Source of the DNA: CAZSLZ01 sp964607865
GTDB lineage: Bacteria > Vulcanimicrobiota > JAJTBE01 > CAZSLZ01
Length of the DNA stretch: 25,750 nt
Direction of reading: 5' to 3'
NCBI GenBank assembly: GCA_964607865.1
Contig: CAZSLZ010000032.1
Span: forward strand, 1-25,750
Position numbers and translations under genes: made by a program. Positions within the stretch are counted from its first letter, which is position 1. Each line of letters starts with the position of its first letter. The notes below the pieces were generated by a model, which was not told the DNA's origin, made no database searches, and was given only the letters and a program-made list of their open reading frames with translations. Positions 7,801-14,931 of the stretch are shown here, one piece after another.

Positions 7801-10800
7801 GAATTTCCTATGACGACATTGCCAATACCATGCAATGGGAAGCTCTGGAAGGAAATGCCAGGATAAAAGGTTTTGTAAAAGGCTATTGGTCCAATCCCAT
7901 ATGGGTAGGTAACTTGAGTATAAACGATGGAATAATCAATAACGATTACTTTGCACTGGATGCCTGTTTCATGGCACGGGAAAAAGGCCTGGAGTTTGAC
8001 GAGTTTACTTTGGTTCAGTCTCAAAGTAAATTTACCGGCCAGGGCAGAATAGATTTCCAGCCTGAAGTTGCATTGAACCTGGACCTGAATGCAGAAAGAG
8101 GGCAGTTATCCAGGCTTTTATCGTTTACTCCATGGCATAGCATACCCGCATATGGATTGATAAATGGTGATATTCATGTGGATGGCAACCTTGATAACCT
8201 TATGATAGATACGGATATCACAGTAGATGATGCGGAAATCTATCACCAACCCATTTCCCGGATTGATATTGAAATAGATTCAACTCAGGATCGGGTTCAA
8301 CTTGAGAATTTCCGCGCCCAGTTAGATGGCGGCGAAATTTCCGGTTCCGGGTATCTGCAGAATCAGAATATGAATTTTAATTTTAATGCGCAGAATTTGC
8401 CCTTATCGGAAATTTATGCATTAAAAACCGTGTTTCCCAATATTAAGGGATCCACTAGGTTTGGCCTGGGCTTAGAAGGAACAGTGAACCAGCCCAGGGT
8501 AACGATAGATTTTGCTACCAGAAAACTGGTGGTAAGAAATGAAGCTGTGGATGTTTTCAAGGGTAACATTAACTGGGCTGACAATAGCCTGACAATTGCT
8601 CCCATTCAGCTGGAAGTGGAAGACAGCGCCTGGAATTTACGGGGAATGGTTCATTTTCCCAAAGGAAGAATACCTGAAAGTTGGGGGAAATTTACAAAAA
8701 CCGGGGGGGCTTCATTTGAAGTTGAAAGCAGTTTCAGGAACTGGCAGATTCAAAAGGTGCTGGCAATGCTTGATCACCCCCAGAAAAAAAACATTGAGGG
8801 TACTTTAAATGGCAGTTTGTCAGGAAGCGGTAGTTTTCCTGAATATAACACCGAGTTAAATCTGCAGTTGTCCAGGGGCAGGGTACATGATATAAATTTT
8901 GAAAATTTTGAAATATCTGCAAATGCTAATGAAGATATAATAAATATAAGAACCATTGAACTGGCAGCCGAGAATTTCAGTGGAAATGCTACCGGCCGAT
9001 ATAGCGAAGAAGAAGATACGATAAACCTGGAAGCCCATGCAGAGAACATTCCTGTAAAGTTGTTGCATCCTTTTGTCCCTGCATCCCGTTCTGTTAATGG
9101 CAATTTTTCTGTAGATTCCAGAATCTGGGGGCAGACTCATATTCCCAATATGGAGACCACTGTTTTTCTTCGTGAAGGAAGTTTCGGCCCTGTTCAGTTT
9201 GATGAATTCGGCGGCGGGGTCAATGCCAGAAACGGTCTGGTTTCCCTGGAGGATTTCGCTCTAAGAAAAGACAAAGAGAAAGTTGATATAAAAGGTGAAA
9301 TCCCCCTGGCTTTTACTGAAGGCAGGCTTATTAACAGCGGGCCTATGGAAATTTCTGCAGATATCCGGGAAAAAGACCTGAATATTTTGCAGGTTTTTGT
9401 CCCCTATATTCAAAACACTTCGGGTTCTTTGAACGGTAATTTGAGTGTAACGGGAATTTACCCGGACCTTCAGATTCAGGGAAAAACCCGAATCAGAAAT
9501 GGCAATATTAAACTGACCCTGTTGGATAACCAGATTGAAAACTTTGAAACCAATATTGATTTTAATGGCAAAAGGCTGGTGGTTGATAAGTTCAGTGGAA
9601 ATATGGGGAATGGAATATTTAATTTGAATGGTTTTGCCAGGTTGGATCAGGAAACTTTCTCTATAGAGGATATGAAATTTGTTTTTCTGGGTAAAAACCT
9701 CACAGTACTTATGCCAGGGCTTATCAGGGGCAGGGTGGATACAAAAGTTACTCTTACCGGAGCCCAGGATAATATGATAATAGGTAAAACCAAAAGACAG
9801 GAGGGTAATGATTACCTGAGAGTTTATAACGCCACATTGTCCATGCCCAAGGGAGAACTGAAGAATCTTTCTCAGTTGGTTCCCGCTGATGAAGGCCAGG
9901 AGGGGGAACAAAAAACTGAAGCTGGTTTGGAAATTCCAATTCCCCGTATTACCAACTTTATTATGACCCTGGGGGAAGATGTGTGGGTGGATTATCAAGA
10001 CCTGTTTATAAAAGCTTCGGGAAGCCTGAAACTGGTAAGGTTGCCCAATCAGAGTGTGAGAATATTCGGCGAACTGGGGTTCTCTAAAGGCACCCTCAAG
10101 ATTCCTTTTGTAAAAACCCAATTCAGGGTAACAAAAGGGACAGCTTATTTCCATGGGGGTGATCCGGTTACTGAACCCGATTCCGATGAAATTAAAGATT
10201 ATGCTCTCAATCCATCTTTTGATTTCTCGGCGGAAACCACAATCTCTGATTATGATATTTATATGAATTATCGGGGAGATATGGAATCTTTACTGGCAGC
10301 TTTCAAAAACCAGGACCAGATGGGGATCAGCAAGGGTGATCTCACCATGTATTCGGTTCCGGCGAGGTCTGAACGGCAGATTATGCAACTGCTTTTGTCC
10401 TCAACTTTTGTAGGAGGCCTGATGGAAGAAGAACAGGGCGGAACCGCCGCGGACCAGTTTACAGTTGAGGGGGCAGCGGTGAATTTTCTTTCCAACTATT
10501 TGCAGAATATTCTTCTGGGTTCTCTTACCAGGTCACTGGGAAGGGATTTATCTCTTGCCCAGTTGAGTTTTGAATATTTACCCGGCGGTTTTCTCACCTT
10601 TGAGATTTCTAAGGCTCTTGATGCCAATGAAAGGTTTTTTATAACTTACGCCAAACGCAAGGGCCCCCAGGAGCAGCAATGGGATATATGGGGCCTGGAA
10701 TGGGTTTACAGGCCGGGAATGCGGTTGAGGGTGGCAAATGAGGATAACACTTTTGTTTATGGGGCAAGAGGCCAACTTGTATTTGACAGTATTGGTGAAT

Positions 10801-10949
10801 TCTTTGAACAGCTTTTTAACCTTGCAACTTTCAGCACCGGCAAAAAACCCCGCCCGCAAGCTGAGGAAGAAACTGAACCTGAACCTGATGAAACTGTGGA
10901 TGTGGAGCCACCAGTTGATGAAGAGAGCCTGGAAAATCCCTGGCAATAA
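4896..10949 (+). CDS. TamB / AsmA-like giant envelope protein (DUF490 C-terminus)
   Basis: A 2017-residue protein. A short lysine-rich cytoplasmic tail (1-31) is followed by one membrane anchor (about 32-50) and then a very long region of repeating beta-strand segments (GDLxxxG- and INGxxxV-like phrases) typical of AsmA-like bridge proteins. The last 400 or so residues form the DUF490/TamB domain, with LGRDLSLAQLSFEY and an amphipathic barrel-like end around ANERFFITYAKRKG and GLEWVYRPGMRLRV. An acidic, proline-rich tail of about 35 residues is added after it. Family members span the periplasm and are linked to phospholipid transport and outer-membrane biogenesis. The start is TTG after AGGTGA. 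At about 2000 residues it is longer than E. coli TamB (about 1260). No BamA/TamA-like barrel gene lies next to it here. The annotated partner role is inferred from the family. Confidence 0.9.
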   Translation: MSKDKNSKQNKEVLDSDKTKQQNKKPANVKKYLIILLVAFFVLFMVFLIFKNSMGRAGVKGILDSLISGDSKIGRTRVGAGKTVLENVKLLSDEGEIWISVDKIVVTYNLGSLLKKPYGQRAIKTVEIHKPYALVKKLESGRWNMGVLFDPVLGGEPGEPLDVGMDTTLHIYDGKAEYLDNTGEVKYHKIIEPINGKVQMKDDRGIIEFLKLDTEENSGEIDVKGELYHDFSGIKAQVKSQPLKVGELTAYITSKFGIDLELSKGRAVIEGTVEIPAFYSKDLVEELNYNAVVYLDGFELRYEDIPEKVTDITGKAILATEYVGIERITAGYMGSPVRVTGHLFGFEEPVLQIYADIKNFQLENLEKFKHITGLTERISGRADVNARLTGRAEASIIKGNTTFDRIKVREQLVRNGNIDFRYFQNLVEFNLKNANWEEGTFSGDGHILSRKNKSYLVLELNGENANVGRLAHIIFPEYNIQAYSDFTVKILGTNEDPIIMGDSSFSGVGYKNLFLNSGETNFLYTSGKLLLSGLKIFNAGGAAMVPVAFIDLENEYLNLTVNTRNFPIPAGLMPNNNLTGSLNLEARVVGKFKNPVAFGTLENSVINYNGSNFYGTTGGFIYGNNTVFLNKVRAGLDGANLMLSGWAKKGETPEMEVVFNAMNLNPRELKNFSPALNTYPLDGRIDLMGALSGDRGVYHWQLLGDGSLGELVAYGNMDTHKKYLENTLAGWNLELEKFTPAQVSEIIDTDRANLALISYGNFNHLKNDFMIEMPSGEVLGLPLTRGVGEFVYKGNELEINDSQWVGFSSNLNRDDRFQYVADLYGLTTYWGADVHKLRRQGMLARMYYMPYMLEDYVYTAQGWQIKAKTLVPLVGQNIYGDKFPAVSGLPPIWNVEDFHQLRYVSDGGFPIKLEIEDTEGRDDRQRWRALDASISGNINFADETLNLYVNSPKLNLGIIEKNLDLSAVGISYDDIANTMQWEALEGNARIKGFVKGYWSNPIWVGNLSINDGIINNDYFALDACFMAREKGLEFDEFTLVQSQSKFTGQGRIDFQPEVALNLDLNAERGQLSRLLSFTPWHSIPAYGLINGDIHVDGNLDNLMIDTDITVDDAEIYHQPISRIDIEIDSTQDRVQLENFRAQLDGGEISGSGYLQNQNMNFNFNAQNLPLSEIYALKTVFPNIKGSTRFGLGLEGTVNQPRVTIDFATRKLVVRNEAVDVFKGNINWADNSLTIAPIQLEVEDSAWNLRGMVHFPKGRIPESWGKFTKTGGASFEVESSFRNWQIQKVLAMLDHPQKKNIEGTLNGSLSGSGSFPEYNTELNLQLSRGRVHDINFENFEISANANEDIINIRTIELAAENFSGNATGRYSEEEDTINLEAHAENIPVKLLHPFVPASRSVNGNFSVDSRIWGQTHIPNMETTVFLREGSFGPVQFDEFGGGVNARNGLVSLEDFALRKDKEKVDIKGEIPLAFTEGRLINSGPMEISADIREKDLNILQVFVPYIQNTSGSLNGNLSVTGIYPDLQIQGKTRIRNGNIKLTLLDNQIENFETNIDFNGKRLVVDKFSGNMGNGIFNLNGFARLDQETFSIEDMKFVFLGKNLTVLMPGLIRGRVDTKVTLTGAQDNMIIGKTKRQEGNDYLRVYNATLSMPKGELKNLSQLVPADEGQEGEQKTEAGLEIPIPRITNFIMTLGEDVWVDYQDLFIKASGSLKLVRLPNQSVRIFGELGFSKGTLKIPFVKTQFRVTKGTAYFHGGDPVTEPDSDEIKDYALNPSFDFSAETTISDYDIYMNYRGDMESLLAAFKNQDQMGISKGDLTMYSVPARSERQIMQLLLSSTFVGGLMEEEQGGTAADQFTVEGAAVNFLSNYLQNILLGSLTRSLGRDLSLAQLSFEYLPGGFLTFEISKALDANERFFITYAKRKGPQEQQWDIWGLEWVYRPGMRLRVANEDNTFVYGARGQLVFDSIGEFFEQLFNLATFSTGKKPRPQAEEETEPEPDETVDVEPPVDEESLENPWQ

Positions 10950-10954
10950 AAGTA

Positions 10955-12844
10955 TCAGCCCTGTGCTAATACAATAATTCTGTCATGGCCTTTCAGAGTG
11001 AATTTTTTCGATTTTGCAGGGTTTATAACTACACCGAAGGCTTCCTCACGGCGATCGGCTCTGTCCAAAACCCGATATCCTATAGCTATTTCATTTTTCT
11101 GTTTTGCTGATTCCACAATGGTATAAAAATTAACTTCTTTGTTAATTTCCACGTAATCGCTGGCAGGTTTCAAATAAATTTCATTTCCCTCGGCATCGAA
11201 AATCTCGGCAAATACTCCGCTTAAAAGTTTGTTTTCTGATATCTGGGTAAGCAGGAAGCTGATTAATTCGGTTCCCACAATGAAATCATCAGCTTTTGCC
11301 ACCGATGCTAACCGGCAGTTGTTGGAATCAATCATCTCGCTTACGATTGAAAAAGGCCTGTTGAGATTCCTGGAGATATCTCTCAGATGCAGCAGGGTTA
11401 TAAGCAACTTGGAGTCTGCCTGTTGAGGGGGCAAGTTCATATCAGTCAGTAAAATTATGTGATCAAATTGTTCCAGTTCCAGTTTTTCGAGTAGCTTTCG
11501 ATTGGTGGTATCTCCGAATATATGGTTAACTTCCTGGTTTCTTAATTTACATTCTTCAGGCAGGATTTTTTCAATTCCCGGTTTATCATCAACTACGGTA
11601 ACTTTTGTTCCTTTGGCTACGTAATTGTCCAACTGGTTTATAATCATGGTGGTTCGGGAGTTCCAGCCCAGTATTAAGGTTTTTTCGGGCGCAAGTTTAC
11701 AAGGGGTAGCTTTTCTTATGATGCTTTCATCAATTTGATAATTTGTGTTGTTAGAAAGATGTATTGTGCTCTGATCAGCGGATATGAATATCAGTTGATC
11801 TTCAGCTTCAATTACAGTTTGCATATTCGGGTTCAACCGGGGCGGTTCACCTTTTTTCATAATTCCAATAAGAAGAGAATCTTCAAATTTAAAAAGAGCT
11901 TCGGCAAATGTCAGCCCCTCGAGTTGAGGTTTTTGAGAAAAATAGATTTCATCGCCGGCATAATCCAGAATTTCCTTATAAATTACTGAAAGTCCCGATT
12001 GCCTGCAGGTCTGGGCGATGATGCGGGAGATTATATCATCTTCCATAAGCAGTTCCACTTCGTCTTTACCCACCATTTGCGCTACCTCGAAATTAACCGG
12101 GTCTTTCATTGATGCAACAATATGGTATTTTTCCTTTTTCCTGTCGGGATTATTCACAATTGCCAGTGTGGTTTTTATTACCTCGGCATCGGGGTTGTTG
12201 TCATCGGGAGACAGAATGATAATAGAATGGGCGGTTTTCAGGTTGGTCATTTCCAGGTCGCTGAATTCAAGGGGGCTGCCGGTGCGGCAGACAATTTTTG
12301 TATTTTTGCAGTCTCCAATCTTTTCTCTAATTTCATCTTCCATAAAAATCTTGTCTTTTTGAGCCAATATCACCACGCTGGGTTTATGCTTGTTGATATT
12401 GGTTATTATCAATTCGGTAAGAATTGTAAAGATTTCCTGGGTCCAGCCAAGAATTACTGTGTGGCCGTTTTCAAGAACCCGGGACCTGCCTTTTCTTAAC
12501 TCCTCGAGTTGATCAAAAATAACATTGTTAATAACACCAATGAGAGTACTTATTATGAAGATACCCCCCAGAGTAATAATTAACATTGATATAAGAAAGG
12601 GCCAGGAGCCCTGGTCGCCGCCCATGGTGCCCGGGTCCAGGGTTCTCATAAGGCTCATCCAGAAAATTGCCACAAAACTGGGAGCATCAGGGGCGATCTG
12701 GGTTGACCATACCAGATATGAGATAGCAAGAATCAAAAGAATTGAAAACAATGCCAGCCAGCCTATCAAGCCAACTGCGCCCCTGGAAAGAGTTTCGTCA
12801 AATTTGTATCTGAGATAATCTATGAAGTTGGGTTTGTTTTTCAT
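10955..12844 (-). CDS. CASTOR/POLLUX-type ion channel with paired RCK domains
   Basis: A 629-residue membrane protein. TM1 is about residues 24-46, a re-entrant pore segment about 57-76 and TM2 about 82-110. Then come two cytosolic Rossmann/RCK lobes starting at GHTVILGW (127) and KTLILGWN (about 393). The pore and TM2 region, with SLMRTLDPGTMGGD and TLGGIFIISTLIGV, and the following LEELRKGRSRVLENG match bacterial relatives of the plant CASTOR/POLLUX channels closely. It lacks the TVGYG filter of K+ channels, as the family does. The plant proteins are nuclear-envelope cation channels, while the bacterial ones are uncharacterised. AGGAG lies 5 nt before the ATG. It is the last gene of a minus-strand operon with two small two-TM proteins, 38 nt after the nearer one. 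It meets the TamB-like gene tail to tail with only 5 nt between them. Confidence 0.92.
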   Translation of the reverse strand: MKNKPNFIDYLRYKFDETLSRGAVGLIGWLALFSILLILAISYLVWSTQIAPDAPSFVAIFWMSLMRTLDPGTMGGDQGSWPFLISMLIITLGGIFIISTLIGVINNVIFDQLEELRKGRSRVLENGHTVILGWTQEIFTILTELIITNINKHKPSVVILAQKDKIFMEDEIREKIGDCKNTKIVCRTGSPLEFSDLEMTNLKTAHSIIILSPDDNNPDAEVIKTTLAIVNNPDRKKEKYHIVASMKDPVNFEVAQMVGKDEVELLMEDDIISRIIAQTCRQSGLSVIYKEILDYAGDEIYFSQKPQLEGLTFAEALFKFEDSLLIGIMKKGEPPRLNPNMQTVIEAEDQLIFISADQSTIHLSNNTNYQIDESIIRKATPCKLAPEKTLILGWNSRTTMIINQLDNYVAKGTKVTVVDDKPGIEKILPEECKLRNQEVNHIFGDTTNRKLLEKLELEQFDHIILLTDMNLPPQQADSKLLITLLHLRDISRNLNRPFSIVSEMIDSNNCRLASVAKADDFIVGTELISFLLTQISENKLLSGVFAEIFDAEGNEIYLKPASDYVEINKEVNFYTIVESAKQKNEIAIGYRVLDRADRREEAFGVVINPAKSKKFTLKGHDRIIVLAQG

Positions 12845-12882
12845 TTCTGCTCCTGTAATTGATGTCGCTGTTATTTTCTGGT

Positions 12883-13473
12883 TTATTTACCTGAGTTTTC
12901 GTAACGGGCTATCATGACTGGGGAGGTTGCTCCCTCAAAGGTTTCATCTTCAAGTTTTACCCGGCATCTTACCCCTTCAATTTTCTTATTTGCCCTGCCT
13001 GCAATTTTTCTTATAAAGAAATCTTTTTCTTTAACTATTCTGATTAATTCCTCGGGAAATTTTACCAGGATGAAATACTTTTCTTCTTTATAGCCCACCC
13101 AGCGGGCCTCGGTTTTCTTTAAGCCAAAATATTCAAAAGTGGTGAATTCAATAAAGTTGTCATCTTTTTCCGGTTCAGCCTGCCTTGCCAGGTTTATAAT
13201 TTTGTCAAGTTCCTCATCCAGGCCCGGACCTGCCTGGTTTATTTCCCTGTCCAGAACTTCAGCTTTTAATTTTGCTTTTATTGCCAGCACAACATAAATA
13301 AAACCTGTTATAACAAAAATAAGCCCCATAATATCGGCGCACTCATCGGGTACGCCTATCCATATTGCACCCAGCACTATGAACACTGCCGCCATTATAA
13401 GCTTAGCTTCGAAAAGCCTTCGGTTTTTATGCACATCATTCCATTGTTTTGTAATTTTAATCAATTTTTCCAT
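12883..13473 (-). CDS. two-TM membrane protein of unknown function, copy A
   Basis: I do not recognise this 196-residue protein. A basic N-terminal helix (LIKITKQWNDVHKNRRLFEA) leads into TM1 (about 24-41), a very short acidic loop (PDECAD) and TM2 (about 46-66). A charged cytosolic helix follows to about 105 and then a mixed beta-rich C-terminal domain containing IEFTTFEYFGLKK and ending GVRCRVKLEDETFEGA. The layout matches the neighbouring 226-residue protein and the decayed gene upstream of it, so the three look like diverged paralogs. Its ATG overlaps the end of the upstream gene by 13 bp, which implies translational coupling, and there is only a weak ribosome site of its own. Its position directly before the channel gene suggests, but does not prove, a functional link to that channel. 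Confidence 0.8.
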   Translation of the reverse strand: MEKLIKITKQWNDVHKNRRLFEAKLIMAAVFIVLGAIWIGVPDECADIMGLIFVITGFIYVVLAIKAKLKAEVLDREINQAGPGLDEELDKIINLARQAEPEKDDNFIEFTTFEYFGLKKTEARWVGYKEEKYFILVKFPEELIRIVKEKDFFIRKIAGRANKKIEGVRCRVKLEDETFEGATSPVMIARYENSGK

Positions 13474-14141
13474 AATTTTTCCGCCAGTTTTTGATCTATT
13501 TTTATGTTATAAAGAAAACCGCCGCTTTCTTTTTTCAGGTTTCTGAGTTTGTCAACTGTGCTTCCAATAGGTTCGAATATTAAACTGTAACCGTTTATTA
13601 CCAGTTTTCCCTGAATCACCCCCAGCATTTTGGTTCCCTTGAGTTCAACAAATATTTTAAAATTCTCCGGCTTGGCTACAAGAAACCTGTTTCCGTATGG
13701 AGAAAACAATACCACACTGGCTTCAAGAAATGCTATACACCATATTCCCCTATTCTCATAGTTTTTAAATGAAGCATTTCTGTTGTCATCAGTTCTTTCC
13801 TGAACCTGAATCAGGTTGGGGTCGGTTACTTTTATCTCCAGAACCTCTTTCATTGCTTTCTGAACTTTGGCAATTTCCTCACTGGAAAATTGCTGCAACT
13901 TCAAATCTGCTTCTTTTTTTAACTTTATTGGTTTAACTACATTGTTTATAAAAAACAGGGGAATGACAAAACTAAAAGCTCCTGAAAGGTTTCCTTCTTC
14001 ATAGTATAAATAAACGGTTATTAGAAAGGCGGACAATATAATATATAACAATATCCGTGAGGAAGCTCGTATTTCTTCTACGGCCATATTTCGTTCCGTC
14101 CATGCTCTTGCAACTTTTTTTAAATCAGAATAATCTTTCAT
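13461..14141 (-). CDS. two-TM membrane protein of unknown function, copy B
   Basis: A 226-residue protein of no family I can name. The N-terminal helix (LKKVARAWTERNMAVEEIRA) resembles that of copy A in its L-x-K, W and late E/R spacing. TM1 is about 29-46, a short acidic loop (YYEEGN) follows, and TM2 is about 52-69. A long charged helix rich in K, E and Q comes next, then a beta-rich cytosolic domain with LFSPYGNRFLVAKPENF and GVIQGKLVINGYSLIFEP. AAAGGAG lies 6 nt before the ATG, the strongest ribosome site in this operon. It begins 16 nt after the decayed paralog ends and overlaps copy A by 13 bp. Both termini are predicted to be cytosolic. Confidence 0.8.
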   Translation of the reverse strand: MKDYSDLKKVARAWTERNMAVEEIRASSRILLYIILSAFLITVYLYYEEGNLSGAFSFVIPLFFINNVVKPIKLKKEADLKLQQFSSEEIAKVQKAMKEVLEIKVTDPNLIQVQERTDDNRNASFKNYENRGIWCIAFLEASVVLFSPYGNRFLVAKPENFKIFVELKGTKMLGVIQGKLVINGYSLIFEPIGSTVDKLRNLKKESGGFLYNIKIDQKLAEKLWKN

Positions 14142-14157
14142 TTTTACTCCTTTCTGA

Positions 14158-14750
14158 TTAAATATTCTTGAGTTTTTCCAACTCCCCGGGAGTGATAATA
14201 CCCTTTATTCTGTTTTCGCCAATTTTAAACTGAATATTTAAATCCCGTGAAAACAAACGTTGGCCCCTGTCTGTAAAATCTAACTTCTTTATGCCGACAG
14301 ATGAATTTCTTCGGAAGGGAGGCGTATAATTCCGATAAAATTCTTGACAGGAAAGTATGCAATTTTCCATTTATTTTTTTGCATTTCGACCAAAACCAGT
14401 GTAATTTATGAATTCAATTGTTCTGTATCTGGATTCTGCATTTTTGTCTTTCAAAAGATGTTCTTCAAATTTGCTCATAAGATTGGAGTCCTGTTTTTCC
14501 AGTTTCTTTCTTGCCAGATGCAACCCTGAGAGATATTAAATGAGGAAAAATGCAGCAATAATAATGTTTTTACCAAAAAAAATGAATAATTTTCCTCTGT
14601 CTTTATGGCCAAAATTATCATTTAAAGAAAGAATTGAACAAATTATAGTTGTCAATACAATTGATGCGAATACTCCCAGAACTTTTTTCTGGCAGTGTTT
14701 ACCCTGTTGTATTGTCTTGCGAGCTGGTTTAATCTGTGGTAATAATTCAT
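14158..14750 (-). pseudogene. decayed third copy of the two-TM family (frameshift plus two in-frame stops)
   Basis: An ATG at 14750 follows GGGGGAAAG and opens YYHRLNQLARQYNRVNTARK, an N-terminal helix like those of copies A and B. At a run of six A (14688-14683) the frame must change by one base to continue as KVLGVFASIVLTTIICSILS and then FFGKNIIIAAFFLI, the two expected hydrophobic segments. In that new frame a TAA (14538-14536) interrupts, then the charged helix LARKKLEKQDSN and RTIEFINYTGFGRN (compare IEFTTFEYFG in copy A). A second TAA (14373-14371) directly abuts an ATG. The rest, ending IGENRIKGIITPGELEKLKN, resembles the C-termini of both neighbours. Restoring one A gives about 197 residues against 196 in copy A. 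The last 70 codons (14370-14158) are open and could be made separately. Sequencing error is a less likely explanation for three lesions. Confidence 0.75.
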
Positions 14751-14771
14751 TCTTTCCCCCGAGGAATTTAA

Positions 14772-14799
14772 ATTATAATTTAGATTTATTTATGTACAA
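14772..14799 (-). promoter_or_regulatory. promoter of the two-TM / channel operon
   Basis: On the minus strand TTGTAC (14799-14794) and TATAAT (14777-14772) are separated by 16 nt. Transcription would start near 14765, just before the GGGGGAAAG ribosome site of the decayed first gene. It is the clearest promoter upstream of this operon, so the intact downstream genes probably depend on transcription through the pseudogene. Confidence 0.7.
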
Positions 14800-14892
14800 T
14801 TTCTTTGTTTATATGTCCGATTTATAAAAAGAAAGATTTATGGCAGAAGTTTCCCCCTTTTTTTATCCAATTCTTATGATGCTATATCAGGC

Positions 14893-14920
14893 AAAGAAGG
14901 AGGGAGTCTGAGCTCCCTCC
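14893..14920 (-). terminator. intrinsic terminator after the acyl-CoA dehydrogenase
   Basis: GGAGGGAG and CTCCCTCC (14899-14906 and 14913-14920) form a perfect 8-bp GC-rich stem with a 6-nt loop. On the minus strand it is followed by TTCTTT. It lies 12 nt after the dehydrogenase stop. The T-tract is interrupted, so termination may be partial. Confidence 0.65.
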
Positions 14921-14931
14921 ATTTATGGGTT

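Noticed and set aside
9261..10154. 297-codon minus-strand open frame inside the TamB-like gene
   Set aside because: The composition is unlike the real genes, there is no ribosome site, and the plus-strand frame over the same bases is a strong family match.
12883..14750. The two-TM gene cluster as a toxin-immunity or phage defence array
   Set aside because: No nuclease, toxin or defence domain is visible. The promoter layout and the adjacent ion channel give a simpler membrane-protein reading.
14540..14827. Plus-strand 95-codon open frame in the AT-rich region
   Set aside because: It is antisense to the decayed two-TM gene, whose frame shows clear similarity to its neighbours. It has no ribosome site, and its hydrophobic stretches are the reverse image of the other strand.
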